DNA of 49,613 nt from Desulfobulbaceae bacterium UBA2262 (GCA_002347185.1 DDXK01000049.1:1-49613), one strand, 5' to 3'; shown: positions 25,520 through 35,155, counted from the stretch's first letter. Notes: a model not told the origin generated them from the letters alone. Translations and numbers: made by a program.

Positions 25520-27073
25520 GTGAAGGTTGTTACCGCCGAAGAGATGCGGCGCTGCGAGGCGGCAGCCGTCGTGGAGCATGGCATTCCAGCCCTTCTTCTC
25601 ATGGAGAACGCGGGGCGCGGCACGGTGGAGGCGATGCGGCTCCATTTCGGATCCCTTGCCGGCCGGAAGGTGGTGGTGTGCACCGGCCCTGGCAACAACG
25701 GCGGCGACGGCCTGGTGGTTGCCCGTCATCTTCTGGAAGAGGGGGCCCAGCCCCAGGTGGTGAGTCTGGTTCCCCTGGCGGGACTGAAGGGGGATGCCGC
25801 CGCCAACCGCGACCGGTTGCAGGTGCTGCCCATCCCCATGCAGGTCTGTCAATCCCCGGAGGATCTTCCCTGGCTGGAACGGCTGGTGGCAGACAGCGAT
25901 CTGGTGGTGGATGCCATCCTGGGCACCGGCCTGGGCAGGGAGGTGAGCGGATTTTTTGCCGAGGTGATCCGTCTGGTCAACGAGGGCAGCGCCCCGGTGG
26001 TGGCGGTGGATATCCCCTCCGGGCTCGACAGCGATACCGGCCTTCCCCGGCCTCTCTGCGTGCGGGCGCGCTTGACCTGCGTCTGCGGCCTGGTCAAGCT
26101 GGGCCTGCTGCAGCCGCCTGGACGGGATTATGCCGGCGAGCTTGCTGTTGTCGATATCGGTCTGCCGCCGGAGGCCGTGGCTCGGGCCGGGATAGCCCTG
26201 GAGCTTCTTGACGCCGCTGCCGTGCGTTCCTGGCTGCCCGTCCGCGCAAGCGCCGCCCACAAGGGAACTTTCGGCCACCTTCTGGTGGTGGCCGGCTCCG
26301 AGGGCAAGGCCGGGGCGGCCAAGCTCTGCGCCCTGGGCGCCCTCCGTTCCGGAGTCGGCCTGGTGACTCTTGCCCTGCCCCAAGGGCTCAACGCCATTCT
26401 CCAGGCGGGGGTGCCCGAGGCCATGACCCTGCCCCTGCCCTTTTCCCGGCGCACTTTTTCCGATGCGGATCATGAGGCGCTCTCGGCCGCAAGCGAAGGC
26501 AAGAAGGCCCTGGCCTTGGGGCCCGGGTTGGGGCAGGCAGAGGAGACCGGCCGTCTGGTGGCGAAGATCTATGGCGAGTATGCCTTGCCCATGGTGGTCG
26601 ATGCCGACGCCTTGAACCTGCTTGCCGGCACGCCGGCCCTGACCGTGGCGCCGCCCGCGCCGCGCATCCTTACTCCGCATCCCGGCGAGATGGCCAGGCT
26701 GACGGGCCTTTCGGTCAGGGAGGTGCAGGCGGAGCGCCTTGCTGTTGCGGCGGAGTTTGCCAGGAGGCAGCAGGTCTATCTGATCCTCAAGGGAGCCGCC
26801 ACGGTGGTTGCCGCGCCCGACGGGAGGCTGGCCATCAACCCCACCGGCAACCCCGGCATGGCGGCAGGTGGCATGGGAGACGTGCTCACCGGACTTCTCG
26901 CCGGGCTCCTTGCCCAGGGGGTTGCTCCCTGGGAGGCGTGTTGCCTGGCGGTCCATGTGCATGGTCGGGCCGCCGACCGCCTGGCGCGGGCTGGGATGCC
27001 CTTCGGGTTCCTGGCCAGCGAGGTGGCGGCGGAAATACCCGCCGCCTTTCAGGATCTGCTTGCCTCCCATTGA
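25520..27073 (+). CDS. nnr: Bifunctional NAD(P)H-hydrate epimerase/dehydratase
   Basis: 517 residues, the fused form. The N-terminal YjeF_N epimerase domain (1-215: LLMENAGRGTVEAM, GPGNNGGDGLVVARHL) interconverts R and S NAD(P)H hydrates. The C-terminal ribokinase-like dehydratase (225-510) has TPHPGEMARL and NPGMAAGGMGDVLTG with the catalytic Asp; it removes water using ADP. Together they repair damaged nicotinamide cofactors in the cytoplasm. GTG start with only a weak purine-rich site. Probably in one transcript with the kinase before and the CBS gene 103 bp after it. Confidence 0.94.
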   Translation: MKVVTAEEMRRCEAAAVVEHGIPALLLMENAGRGTVEAMRLHFGSLAGRKVVVCTGPGNNGGDGLVVARHLLEEGAQPQVVSLVPLAGLKGDAAANRDRLQVLPIPMQVCQSPEDLPWLERLVADSDLVVDAILGTGLGREVSGFFAEVIRLVNEGSAPVVAVDIPSGLDSDTGLPRPLCVRARLTCVCGLVKLGLLQPPGRDYAGELAVVDIGLPPEAVARAGIALELLDAAAVRSWLPVRASAAHKGTFGHLLVVAGSEGKAGAAKLCALGALRSGVGLVTLALPQGLNAILQAGVPEAMTLPLPFSRRTFSDADHEALSAASEGKKALALGPGLGQAEETGRLVAKIYGEYALPMVVDADALNLLAGTPALTVAPPAPRILTPHPGEMARLTGLSVREVQAERLAVAAEFARRQQVYLILKGAATVVAAPDGRLAINPTGNPGMAAGGMGDVLTGLLAGLLAQGVAPWEACCLAVHVHGRAADRLARAGMPFGFLASEVAAEIPAAFQDLLASH

Positions 27074-27176
27074 GGCGCGTGGGAAAATGGGTCAGGCGCT
27101 GTTTTGGGGGCGGAGTTGGTGGGCAGCGAAAAACGTTGCCGCTCTTCCCCGCGGCGGTGGTGAATGGGAGGAAAAA

Positions 27177-27632
27177 ATGCTGCTTGCCAAAGACATCATG
27201 GCGAAAAAGCTCGTGACCGTGCCGCCGGAACTGCCGGTGGAGAGTCTGGCCGGAATTCTCTGGGAGAATCGAATCAACGGCGCCCCTGTGGTGGCCAAGG
27301 ATGGAAGCTTGTTCGGGGTGGTGACCGAAAGCGATTTGGTTGACCAGACCAAGCGTTTTCATATTCCCACGGTCATTTCCATCCTCGACTCGGTGATCTT
27401 CCTGGATCGGGCCAAGAAGGTGGAAAAGGAGATCAGCAAGATGACCGGTTCCACGGTGCGGGATATCTGTTCGCAAAAGCCCATCACCATCCAGGAGGAT
27501 ACCCCGCTGGACGAGATTGCCACCATCATGGCCGAGAAGAATGTCCACACCCTGCCTGTGCTGAAGGATGGCGTCCTGGTGGGCGTGGTAGGCAAGGCCG
27601 ACATCATCCGCACCCTGGCCAGGCAGGCCTAG
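27177..27632 (+). CDS. CBS-pair domain protein
   Basis: 151 residues from ATG 27177 (GGGAGG six bases upstream). Two CBS motifs: AKDIMAKKLVTVPPELPVES to GVVTESDLVD (1-60), and VRDICSQKPITIQEDTPLDE to GVVGKADIIRTLAR (90-150), joined by a 30-residue helical linker. A stand-alone Bateman module, expected to bind adenine nucleotides and modulate a partner. Linkage to nnr suggests an energy or cofactor status sensor, but the partner is not identifiable here. Confidence 0.88.
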   Translation: MLLAKDIMAKKLVTVPPELPVESLAGILWENRINGAPVVAKDGSLFGVVTESDLVDQTKRFHIPTVISILDSVIFLDRAKKVEKEISKMTGSTVRDICSQKPITIQEDTPLDEIATIMAEKNVHTLPVLKDGVLVGVVGKADIIRTLARQA

Positions 27633-27699
27633 AAGGGAAGAGGGGGGGAGGGGAAGAAGGATGGCGATCTGGCCTCCGTGACCAGAGTCCCTTCTGTTT

Positions 27700-29601
27700 C
27701 TACCCCTCTGCTCTGACATCCACCCGCACCAGTCCCCGTACCGAATTGCCCACATAGACCGCTTCCGCCCCGCGAAGATCCTCTCTGGTAAGCGTCCTTT
27801 CCTCGATGGGCAGGGGTGGGTGCTTGAAGAGGTGCCTGCGCAACACCCCGTTCAGCAGGCCGCTGTCGATGGGCGGCGTGAGGAGACGGCCATTTGTTTC
27901 CACGAACAGGTTGCTGATGCTTCCCTCGGTGACCTCCCCCCTGGTATTGGTGAAGAGCACCTCGTAATAGCCTTGTTCTGTCGCAAGCTGCCGTTCCCGG
28001 TCGTAGAGTTCGCGCAGGGTGGTCTTGTGGTAGAGAAAAGGAGAGGCCGGGTCTGTCTGCCGCCCGGAAAAGCGGACCCGCGGGAGTTCGCCCCTGGGGA
28101 GCCGGGGAGCGCCGAGACGGAACTGGCCAGGAGCGGCGCACTCGCTGGCGGCCAGGTGGAGTTCGCCATCCTTTGCCAGGGTGAGTCGGACCCGCATCGG
28201 TGTTTTTGCAAAGCGCGAGGCAGCCTCTTCCAGGCGGGCGAGAACCGCTGCCGGGTCGCAGGGAAAGAGCAGATGGCGCGCCGACTCCTGGAGCCGCTCG
28301 AGATGCTCCGCCAACAACCAGAAGCCGGCAGTCGGGAGCCAGAGGATCGTTTCGATGAGTTGGAAGGGCGGGGTGGGAGCGCTCAAGAAGCTGCCCTTGA
28401 GCAGGCATTCCTGCCACTCCTGCCCGGGGTCCGAGTCGTAAACCACCCCGGAGCCAACGCCCATCTCTCCCCTGTGGCCATTCAGCAGCAGAGTTCGGAT
28501 CGGGACGTTGAAGGCCGTTTCCCCGGAAGGGGCGATGAAACCAATGGCGCCGGTGTAGACCCCACGCGGTTCTGGCTCCAGTTCCCTGATGATTTCCATG
28601 GTACGGATCTTTGGCGCGCCGGTGACCGAGCCACAGGGAAAGAGGGCCTTGAAGAGGGCGGCAAGGGAGGAGGCGGGCGGCAGCCGGCCTTCGATGGTCG
28701 AGGTCATCTGGTGCAGGGTTTCGTAGGGCTCGACATCGAAGAGCGAGGTGACGCGCACCGAGCCGGGGGCGCAGATGCGGCCGAGATCATTGCGCAGCAG
28801 ATCAACGATCATCACATTTTCGCTGCGGTTCTTGGTGTCGTGGCGCAGAAAGTCGGCCAGGGCAAGATCCTCGGCAGGATGGCGCCCCCTTTTCATGGTG
28901 CCTTTCATGGGCCGCACCAGGCAGCGGAGCTCTCTTTTCTTGAAGAAGAGCTCGGGGGAAAAGGACATGATCCGCTGTTCGCCCCTGCGGAGCAGCGCGC
29001 CGAAAGAGACGCTCTGGTTGCGGCGCAGGGCGGCGTAGAGCGCTTCCGGCTCCCCGGCCAGCTCGAAAAGAAGCTTGAAGGTATAGTTGACCTGGTAGGT
29101 GTCGCCGGCCTCGATGTATTGCTTGATGCGGTCGATGGCGGAAAAATAGTCGCTCTCTGTGATGTTTTCCCGCAGATTCAGGATGGCATGGTCGCTATGC
29201 TTTCCCGGGCGGGCAGGGCAAGGCCAGGGGCCGGCGCCGCTCCATGCGCCGGTCTGGTGGTCATGGATATGGGGAGGGGCGAACACGCCCAGGCAGGCCA
29301 GCGGCAAGCCGCTTTTCCTGGGACGGAGTCTTCTCAGGCCCGGTTCAAGCAGATAGCCGAATTCATAGGAAAACCAGCCTGCGAGAAAAAGGCCCTTTGC
29401 GAGAAATTTCTCGGCCTGGCCGAAGAAAGAGTCCGGGTCGTCGTCGTCGCCGCAGCAAAGCCAGGAGCGGGGGGCTCGGAAGAGCAGGGAGCGGTGTTCC
29501 TCCTCGTTTATCCTGCTTGTCTCCAGGAAAACATACTCATCCTCTTCCGCCAGCAGGGCAAGGAGTTCACTCAGGGTATTTTCGCTTAAGGGCAAAGGCA
29601 T
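27700..29601 (-). CDS. pabBC: Fused aminodeoxychorismate synthase I / aminodeoxychorismate lyase
   Basis: 633 residues. The N-terminal 380 residues are chorismate-binding PabB: LVRPMKGTMKRG, NVMIVDLLRNDLGR, SVTGAPKIRTMEII, GVYTGAIG and GVGSGVVYDSDP. The C-terminal 230 are a class IV aminotransferase fold (PabC), with the PLP lysine region YHKTTLRELYDRER, GYYEVLFTNTRGEVTEGSISNLF and LLTPPIDSGLLNGVLRR. Makes 4-aminobenzoate for folate with a glutaminase (PabA) not seen in this window. No clear ribosome-binding site was seen before the ATG. Converges on the CBS gene with no obvious terminator between. Confidence 0.92.
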   Translation of the reverse strand: MPLPLSENTLSELLALLAEEDEYVFLETSRINEEEHRSLLFRAPRSWLCCGDDDDPDSFFGQAEKFLAKGLFLAGWFSYEFGYLLEPGLRRLRPRKSGLPLACLGVFAPPHIHDHQTGAWSGAGPWPCPARPGKHSDHAILNLRENITESDYFSAIDRIKQYIEAGDTYQVNYTFKLLFELAGEPEALYAALRRNQSVSFGALLRRGEQRIMSFSPELFFKKRELRCLVRPMKGTMKRGRHPAEDLALADFLRHDTKNRSENVMIVDLLRNDLGRICAPGSVRVTSLFDVEPYETLHQMTSTIEGRLPPASSLAALFKALFPCGSVTGAPKIRTMEIIRELEPEPRGVYTGAIGFIAPSGETAFNVPIRTLLLNGHRGEMGVGSGVVYDSDPGQEWQECLLKGSFLSAPTPPFQLIETILWLPTAGFWLLAEHLERLQESARHLLFPCDPAAVLARLEEAASRFAKTPMRVRLTLAKDGELHLAASECAAPGQFRLGAPRLPRGELPRVRFSGRQTDPASPFLYHKTTLRELYDRERQLATEQGYYEVLFTNTRGEVTEGSISNLFVETNGRLLTPPIDSGLLNGVLRRHLFKHPPLPIEERTLTREDLRGAEAVYVGNSVRGLVRVDVRAEG

Positions 29602-29866
29602 AGGGCGGCCGAAGGTTTTTGTGGGGGTGTTTGCGCGGACAAGGGTCTGCGGAACTTGTATCCTTTACCGGCTTGCCCCTGCTTAAGCAAGGCAAAAAAA
29701 GGATGGGTGTGCCCCCTTCCGTTAGCGATTTTTCTCAGGGCCATGCGCACTTCATCTTGCGGGAAGGAGGGGAATATTTTATAAAATACGACGATGTGCA
29801 GTCAGTGGACGCCAATTGCTCTTTCCAGAGCTTTGCAGCTTAATTTTTTCAGGAGGATTCGCAAAT

Positions 29867-30556
29867 ATGTTGATTAGAGATTGGATGGCAAAAGATGTTC
29901 TGACCGTGGACGAGAACACCTCGTTGATGCGTGCCACCCGGATCATGAAGGAGAACAGCATCCGTCGCCTGCCCGTGGTTTCCCATGGCAAGCTGATCGG
30001 TATCGTGACCGATCGCGACGTCAAGGATGCCTCGCCCTCCAAAACAACCTCGCTGGACATTCACGAGCTTTACTATCTGCTCTCCGAGATGAAGGTCAAG
30101 GATGTCATGACCGCCAATCCCCTGACCTTGAACGCTGACGAGACCCTGGAAAAAGCCGCTCTGGTCATGCTGGAGGGAAAGATCTCGGGCCTGCCGGTGG
30201 TGGACGCCGCCGGTCATCTGGTCGGTCTGGTCAGTGAGACCGATGTGCTGCGTGGTTTTATCCACAGCACCGGCATCAAGGATGGGGCCATCCAGTTTGT
30301 TCTCGATCTTCCCGATGCCCCGGGCTCGGTGACCAAGGTGATCGAGAGCCTTCGCCAGTACAACACCCGGGTGATCAGCATCCTCACCTCCTTTGAAGAT
30401 GCGCCCGAGGGCAAGAAACGGGTGGCTATCCGCGTTACCGTTGACGATGAGGCCATGGGCGAGGAAATGACCAAAAACCTGAAAGAATCCTTTACCGTTG
30501 TCTATTGCGGCAAGGATGAGCTGAAGAACCTGCCCCGCAAGCGGACCACTGCCTGA
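29867..30556 (+). CDS. AcuB-like CBS-CBS-ACT protein
   Basis: 229 residues from ATG 29867, with AGGAGG ten bases upstream. Two CBS units (MLIRDWMAKDVLTVDENTS; VKDVMTANPLTLNADETLE) end at about 140. A C-terminal ACT-like domain (VLDLPDAPGSVTKVIESLRQY) runs from about 150 to 215. This order is that of AcuB proteins. CBS would bind adenine nucleotides and ACT an amino acid or similar ligand; the regulated target is unknown. A terminator follows directly. Confidence 0.88.
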   Translation: MLIRDWMAKDVLTVDENTSLMRATRIMKENSIRRLPVVSHGKLIGIVTDRDVKDASPSKTTSLDIHELYYLLSEMKVKDVMTANPLTLNADETLEKAALVMLEGKISGLPVVDAAGHLVGLVSETDVLRGFIHSTGIKDGAIQFVLDLPDAPGSVTKVIESLRQYNTRVISILTSFEDAPEGKKRVAIRVTVDDEAMGEEMTKNLKESFTVVYCGKDELKNLPRKRTTA

Positions 30557-30581
30557 GCTGTTTCGCAAAAGGCGCATTTTG

Positions 30582-30619
30582 AGCCCTGCCCCGGATTCTC
30601 CGGCTGGCGGGGCTTTTTT
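30582..30619 (+). terminator. Terminator after AcuB-like gene
   Basis: The stem AGCCCTGCC / GGCGGGGCT (one wobble pair) is followed by six T. It also borders the convergent ponA stop. Confidence 0.75.
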
Positions 30620-32765
30620 ATGGCAAACCGCTCTCTTCCTGCAGCACCTCCATCTCCGGCTCCACGCCCAGCCCGCTCTCCTCACCTTCTTCCCGCATGT
30701 CCAGCTGCTCCTCGCTGCCAGGGTTCGCGGCCCCGCTGACTTCGGTCAGGGGCAGATTATCTTCGGTAAAGGCCTCCAGGGATATGTTTTCTCCCTGCAT
30801 GGCGGGGGAGCGAAGGCCGGTGCGATTGTCGATGGGCAGGATCACTATGCCGGAAGGGATTTTGAAGCCCTCGGTCACGGGAGAGAGCCGGGTCGCCTGC
30901 TTCATGAAATCCAGCCAGATCGGCGCCGCGGCCTTGCCGCCGGTTTCCATCGCACCCAAGGGGATATTCTGATCGTGACCCACCCAGACACAGGCGACAA
31001 GATCCGGGGTGTAACCGATGAACCAGGCATCCATGTTCTGATCGGTGGTGCCGGTTTTTCCGGCTGCGGGCGCCCCGAGCTCGCGAACCACTTTTCCGGT
31101 CCCCTCGTCGACAACGCCTTCGAGCAATCTGGTTATCTGGGCGGCGGTCCGCGGGTCCATGGACTCCCGGAACTTCGGTGAGTGCTCTTCAAGCACCCTG
31201 CCACTGCTGTCGACGATTTTTTCAATGAAGATCGGGGTCGGCAGCTTGCCCGCATTGGCAAAGGCACTGTAGGCGCGGGTCAGCTCCAGCACCGAAACGC
31301 CGGAAGAGCCAAGGGCCAGGGAGAGATTCTTGCCGAGGGGGGAAGAGATTCCGAGCCGCTTCGCCAGGTCGATGGCGCTGGGGACGCCGATTTTCTGCAG
31401 GATTTTGATGGTGACAATGTTGCGGGAGTGGACCAGGGCGTTGCGGAAGGAGGTGGGGCCGGAGAAGGTGTTGTCGAAGTTTTTCGGCTCCCAGAGTTCC
31501 CTGGGATTGGCGCCCCGCAGCTGCAGCGGCTCATCGACGATCATGGTGGCCGGGGTCATGCCCTTTTCAAGGGCAGCGGCATAGATGATGGGCTTGAAGG
31601 CGGAGCCGGGCTGACGGCGGGCCTGGGTCGCCCGGTTGAACTGGCTTCTGCCAAAATCAGTGCCGCCGACCAGGGCCTTTACCTTGCCGTTTTTCACTTC
31701 CATGGCCACCAGAGCTGCCTGGGGCAGGGAGGCGGAGTGGGAGGAAGATTTCTGCCGGATCGCCCATTTGGCCGTGCCTCGTTTTATCGCCATGACCGCG
31801 GCCTTCTGCAAGTTCTGGTCGAGGGCGGTGTGGATGCGCAGCCCGCCGGTGAGGAGCATTTCGCTCCCATAGGTGCTTTCCACCTGGCTGCGCACCTGTT
31901 GCAGGTAGTAGCTGTTTCCCTCGGGAAATTCCTGGTCCGCGGCCCAGGTGAGGGTCTCCTCGAAGGCATTCCTGGCCTGGGTAGGGGTGATGAAACCCTC
32001 CTCCGTCATGCGGTTCAGGGTGTATGCCTGCCGGCGTTTCGCCAGCTTGAAGTGCCGGAAGGGTGAGTAGCGGCTGGGGGCCTGCGGCAGGCCGGCAAGA
32101 AGGGCCATTTCGGCCAGAGTCAGCTCCCGGGCGTGCTTGCCGAAATAGACCTGCGCGGCCGCTTCGACCCCATAGGCGCCGCTGCCCAGGTAGATCTGGT
32201 TGAGATAGATGTGGAGTATTTCATCCTTGCTCAGGGCCTTGTCGATTCGGTAGGCGAGAATTGCTTCCTTGATTTTGCGGCTATAGGTTTTTTCCGGGCT
32301 CAGAAGCAGGGCCCTGGCCACCTGCTGGGTGATGGTGCTTCCGCCCTGGCCGCGTTCGCCGGAGCGGAGGTTGTGGATGAGGGCACGGATGACCGACCAG
32401 GCGTCAACGCCGCCGTGTTGGTAAAAGCGGGCGTCTTCTGCTGCCACGAAGGCCTTGGCCAGGAGTGGTGGCAGATCGGCGAGCGGGACCACGGTGCGAT
32501 TCTGTCTCGAGATGCGCGCCACGGGTTGGCCGGTGGCATCATATATATAGGATGCCGTGGCTGGCTTGTAATAGGCGAGGGAGCTGATCGCCGGGATATT
32601 GAGGGAGATGTAGAAATAGAGCGCGCCGGCAATGCAAAAGGTGAGGAGCATGCCAACGGTCAGAAGAATGGCCATGAGCTGGATATGGTTCCAGGTTCTG
32701 GGGGGGGCGGGACGGGGAGGCGTGGTCGGTGGTGACTGCTTGCGGGCAGGCTTGGCTGGGGACAC
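30618..32765 (-). CDS. Class A penicillin-binding protein (PBP1A type)
   Basis: 715 residues. A Pro-rich cytoplasmic tail of about 30 residues is followed by one TM helix (LLTVGMLLTFCIAGALYFYI). The GT51 glycosyltransferase carries catalytic Glu in AAEDARFYQHGG, then GGSTITQQVAR and IYLNQIYLGSGAYG. The transpeptidase carries SxxK (PGSAFKPI), SRN and KTGTTD. Polymerises and cross-links peptidoglycan in the periplasm. The C-terminal tail is acidic and lacks motifs. All catalytic motifs are intact. Monocistronic, convergent with the AcuB-like gene. Confidence 0.95.
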   Translation of the reverse strand: MSPAKPARKQSPPTTPPRPAPPRTWNHIQLMAILLTVGMLLTFCIAGALYFYISLNIPAISSLAYYKPATASYIYDATGQPVARISRQNRTVVPLADLPPLLAKAFVAAEDARFYQHGGVDAWSVIRALIHNLRSGERGQGGSTITQQVARALLLSPEKTYSRKIKEAILAYRIDKALSKDEILHIYLNQIYLGSGAYGVEAAAQVYFGKHARELTLAEMALLAGLPQAPSRYSPFRHFKLAKRRQAYTLNRMTEEGFITPTQARNAFEETLTWAADQEFPEGNSYYLQQVRSQVESTYGSEMLLTGGLRIHTALDQNLQKAAVMAIKRGTAKWAIRQKSSSHSASLPQAALVAMEVKNGKVKALVGGTDFGRSQFNRATQARRQPGSAFKPIIYAAALEKGMTPATMIVDEPLQLRGANPRELWEPKNFDNTFSGPTSFRNALVHSRNIVTIKILQKIGVPSAIDLAKRLGISSPLGKNLSLALGSSGVSVLELTRAYSAFANAGKLPTPIFIEKIVDSSGRVLEEHSPKFRESMDPRTAAQITRLLEGVVDEGTGKVVRELGAPAAGKTGTTDQNMDAWFIGYTPDLVACVWVGHDQNIPLGAMETGGKAAAPIWLDFMKQATRLSPVTEGFKIPSGIVILPIDNRTGLRSPAMQGENISLEAFTEDNLPLTEVSGAANPGSEEQLDMREEGEESGLGVEPEMEVLQEESGLP

Positions 32766-33635
32766 GGGAACCCTTCATTCAGTGGCGCGCTGGTTGGGGG
32801 AATGGTTGAAAATTTCTGTAATGATACCGGGTGGGGTTGGTCAGGTCACCACATTTTTTTGCGAGAGGGGGCAAGGGAACGGGCTGAGGGAGGGGAGAGG
32901 AGGACAAAGAATCCCGGGCCGCCACCCGGGATTCTTTGCTGGAGTGAAGGGAGTTGCAATGAGAGAACCGTTTGGCAACGGAAAGACAGAAGGTCGTTTG
33001 TCTGCGTTCTCATTCGGCCCAGAAAGCCGTTTGGTCCCTTTTGATTTTTTGTATAAAGCAAATTTCATGCCAGTTTCGTTTTTTTTTCTGCAATTGTGCA
33101 GTGTTTATTTTTTTTAGTCTTTTATTTCAGTATGTTGTCTTTTGTTTCTTTTCGTGGCCTGACAGAGGGGCTCCTGGTTGTTGCCGGATATAATTGGATA
33201 TGTATGACGTGTTTTGATTCCACTTGCTGGGTGTGTTCCGATCATTTTTAGCCATGCTGTTAAGTTTGTACTGTTCGCTTTGGGCAGACCTGGGAGTGTT
33301 TTGCGCGGGGGATAGGGAGAAAAGCTCTGGAATGATTGAGGTTTTTTTATTTATTATCTGTTTGTTTTTTATGGTTTTTTCTGTTTTAATCCCTTCCGGC
33401 TGTGACCTCGTCGTTGCTGGTAATGGCATTTTTTTGTTTCTGAGTGCTTTCGGTTTGGGATTAAGTTGATTTTAAAGTGTTTCAAAAGTGGGAATATATA
33501 AAGAATAAAAACTTGACAATGGTATTTTCCTCTTTTAATTTGAAGTTAGATGCAATAGGTAGGCGGGGCGCCTGGCTGACCCCGAATCATTTTTGAAAAA
33601 CTCAACTGAGAAAGGAGGGCGCAGGGGAGAAATGC
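32766..33635. other. Intergenic, AT-rich, upstream of the electron-transfer locus
   Basis: About 870 bp without a convincing gene. A perfect 13-bp inverted repeat AAAGAATCCCGGG with 6-nt loop (32906-32937) may be a bidirectional terminator or regulatory palindrome. 33040-33540 is very T-rich. A hydrophobic frame at 33224-33469 has no ribosome-binding site and is probably chance. A TTGACA at 33513 with TTTAAT 15 bp later is a candidate promoter for the genes that follow. Confidence 0.55.
33513..33540 (+). promoter_or_regulatory. Candidate promoter for micro-ORFs and nrfD1
   Basis: TTGACA (33513-33518) with TTTAAT/TTAATT 15-16 bp downstream, in an AT-rich context. The next start signals are about 100 bp on. 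Confidence 0.45.
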
Positions 33636-33731
33636 ATGTACGGTAAATCGAGGAAGGGATACGTTCGGGACCGCCATTCCGTCCGTGTCTACGATGAACC
33701 AAAAGCCTGGAAGATCAGGTTGTTTGATTGA
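33636..33731 (+). CDS. Candidate 31-residue basic micro-protein
   Basis: An ATG preceded by AAAGGAGGG (about 17 bp upstream) and GGGGAG (about 8 bp upstream) opens a 31-codon frame. The product is rich in Lys and Arg, beginning MYGKSRKGYVRDRHSVRV and ending WKIRLFD. It ends 11 bp before the next micro-ORF. It could be a leader peptide or a genuine small protein; no family recognised and it may be chance. Confidence 0.35.
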   Translation: MYGKSRKGYVRDRHSVRVYDEPKAWKIRLFD

Positions 33732-33742
33732 GGAGAAAAAAG

Positions 33743-33853
33743 ATGGAAGGTCTACTGTTTTTATTGTGTTGGATCGGGTGTTCGGCACTCCATACCTTAT
33801 TTGATCTCAAAATCAAACCGCTGATCCAGGCCAATGAGGAAACGTTGCCCTGA
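33743..33853 (+). CDS. Candidate 36-residue membrane micro-protein
   Basis: ATG at 33743 with GAGGAGA seven bases upstream. The product starts MEGLLFLLCWIGCSALHTLF, a likely single membrane helix, followed by a short polar tail. It lies 80 bp before an NrfD-type gene on the same strand. Small hydrophobic subunits often accompany membrane respiratory complexes, so this may be an accessory subunit; unproven. Confidence 0.45.
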   Translation: MEGLLFLLCWIGCSALHTLFDLKIKPLIQANEETLP

Positions 33854-33886
33854 AAACCTCTTAGGAGGGTAACGAGTAAGGTTTTC
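33852..33886 (+). promoter_or_regulatory. Hairpin with Shine-Dalgarno-like loop before nrfD1
   Basis: GAAAACCT and AGGTTTTC form an 8-bp stem. The loop contains AGGAGG with no start codon at the proper distance. It overlaps the stop of the micro-ORF and may influence mRNA stability or coupling to nrfD1. Confidence 0.35.
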
Positions 33887-33933
33887 GTCATTCTGGATCG
33901 CAAGAGATCAAATATCAAAAGGAGTGTTTTCCC

Positions 33934-35127
33934 ATGAATAATTTTCTCGCAAATGTCTTGCCCCAGGAGGGTGGGCTCGAGGCGGCCCCTTCCCGTTCCT
34001 ACAACGCCACCATTGCCATTGGGGGCTTTCTGGCCGCCCTTGGCTTGGCCGCTGGAATCCATGCCCTCTATATAGGGCATGAACATGCCTACGGAGTTAC
34101 CCGCGAAGTGCCGTGGGGGTTGTTGATAGCCGCCTACGTCTTCTTTGTCGTCACCTCAACCGGTTTGTGTCTGGTTTCCTCCATCGGCCATGTTTTTGGC
34201 ATGGACGCCTTCAAACCCATAGCCAAGCGTTCCGTCTTCATGGCTATCATGACCATCATCGCCGGCTTTTTCGTGATCGGCTTCGAGATCGAAAACCCCT
34301 GGCGGATGCCCATCTACAACATGCTTTCCCCCAATCTTACCTCCAACATCTGGTGGATGGGGACCCTGTACGGCGCCTATCTTTTCTTCATGCTCATCGA
34401 GTTTGCCCTGCTGCAGATGGAGAAGCACAAGGTTGCCGGCATGTTCGGCCTGATGGGCGTTGTCGCCGGTATCGCCGCGCACAGCAACCTCGGCGCGGTT
34501 TTCGGCCTCCTGAGCGGCCGGGAATTCTGGCATGGCCCCTACATGCCCATCTACTTCATCACCTCGGCCATGATGTCCGGCTGTGCGGCGGTGATCTTTT
34601 TCCACTGGCTGGCCTATCGCGCCAATGGCTGGAAGATGAGCCAGCAGCTGGAGAATTCCCTGCAGGCGACGGCCAAGCTCGGCGCCACCCTCATTGCCGT
34701 CATCATGTTCTTCACCACCTGGAAGATGATCTCCGGCATCAGCGGTCAGCCGCCAGGAAAGTACGAGGCCATGATGGCTCTGGTGAGCGGCCCCTATGCC
34801 GTCAATTTCTGGCTCGGCGAGGTCATGCTGGGCATGGTGATCCCCTTTGTGATGATCCTGGCCGCCAGGGCAAAGAACATGCCCATTCTCTTCTGGGCCT
34901 CTGTTTCCAGCGTGATCGGCATCTTCTTCATGCGTTACGATCTGGTCATCGTCGGGCAGATCATCCCCCATTTCCATGGGCTTGGCGTGAGTGAGCTTCC
35001 CGAGTTCTTCCCTTATGCCCCGACCCTCCACGAGGTGGTCATCACCGCCGGGGCCATTGGTCTCTGCGTGATGGGATTCTTCATGGGTGAGCGGCTTTTC
35101 AAGGGCCATCTTTCCGAGGATCACTAA
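33934..35127 (+). CDS. NrfD/PsrC-type quinone-interacting membrane subunit, paralogue 1
   Basis: 397 residues with about nine to ten membrane helices. Shared NrfD-type features include HEHAYGVTREVPWGLLIA near the first periplasmic loop and the stretch NMLSPNLTSNIWWMG, which is identical in the second copy at 40685. Members of this family pass electrons between the menaquinone pool and a ferredoxin-like subunit (PsrB, DsrO, NrfC). Here the nearest such ferredoxin is at 38441. Followed 28 bp later by a MerR-type regulator. Start ATG has AAGGAG about 9 bp upstream. Whether it pumps protons cannot be told. Confidence 0.88.
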   Translation: MNNFLANVLPQEGGLEAAPSRSYNATIAIGGFLAALGLAAGIHALYIGHEHAYGVTREVPWGLLIAAYVFFVVTSTGLCLVSSIGHVFGMDAFKPIAKRSVFMAIMTIIAGFFVIGFEIENPWRMPIYNMLSPNLTSNIWWMGTLYGAYLFFMLIEFALLQMEKHKVAGMFGLMGVVAGIAAHSNLGAVFGLLSGREFWHGPYMPIYFITSAMMSGCAAVIFFHWLAYRANGWKMSQQLENSLQATAKLGATLIAVIMFFTTWKMISGISGQPPGKYEAMMALVSGPYAVNFWLGEVMLGMVIPFVMILAARAKNMPILFWASVSSVIGIFFMRYDLVIVGQIIPHFHGLGVSELPEFFPYAPTLHEVVITAGAIGLCVMGFFMGERLFKGHLSEDH

Positions 35128-35155
35128 AACGTTCTGCCCAAAGGAGAAAAGGATC

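Noticed and set aside
27820..29589. 589-codon plus-strand frame opposite pabBC
   Set aside because: The minus-strand product has all PabB and PabC motifs; the plus-strand frame has none.
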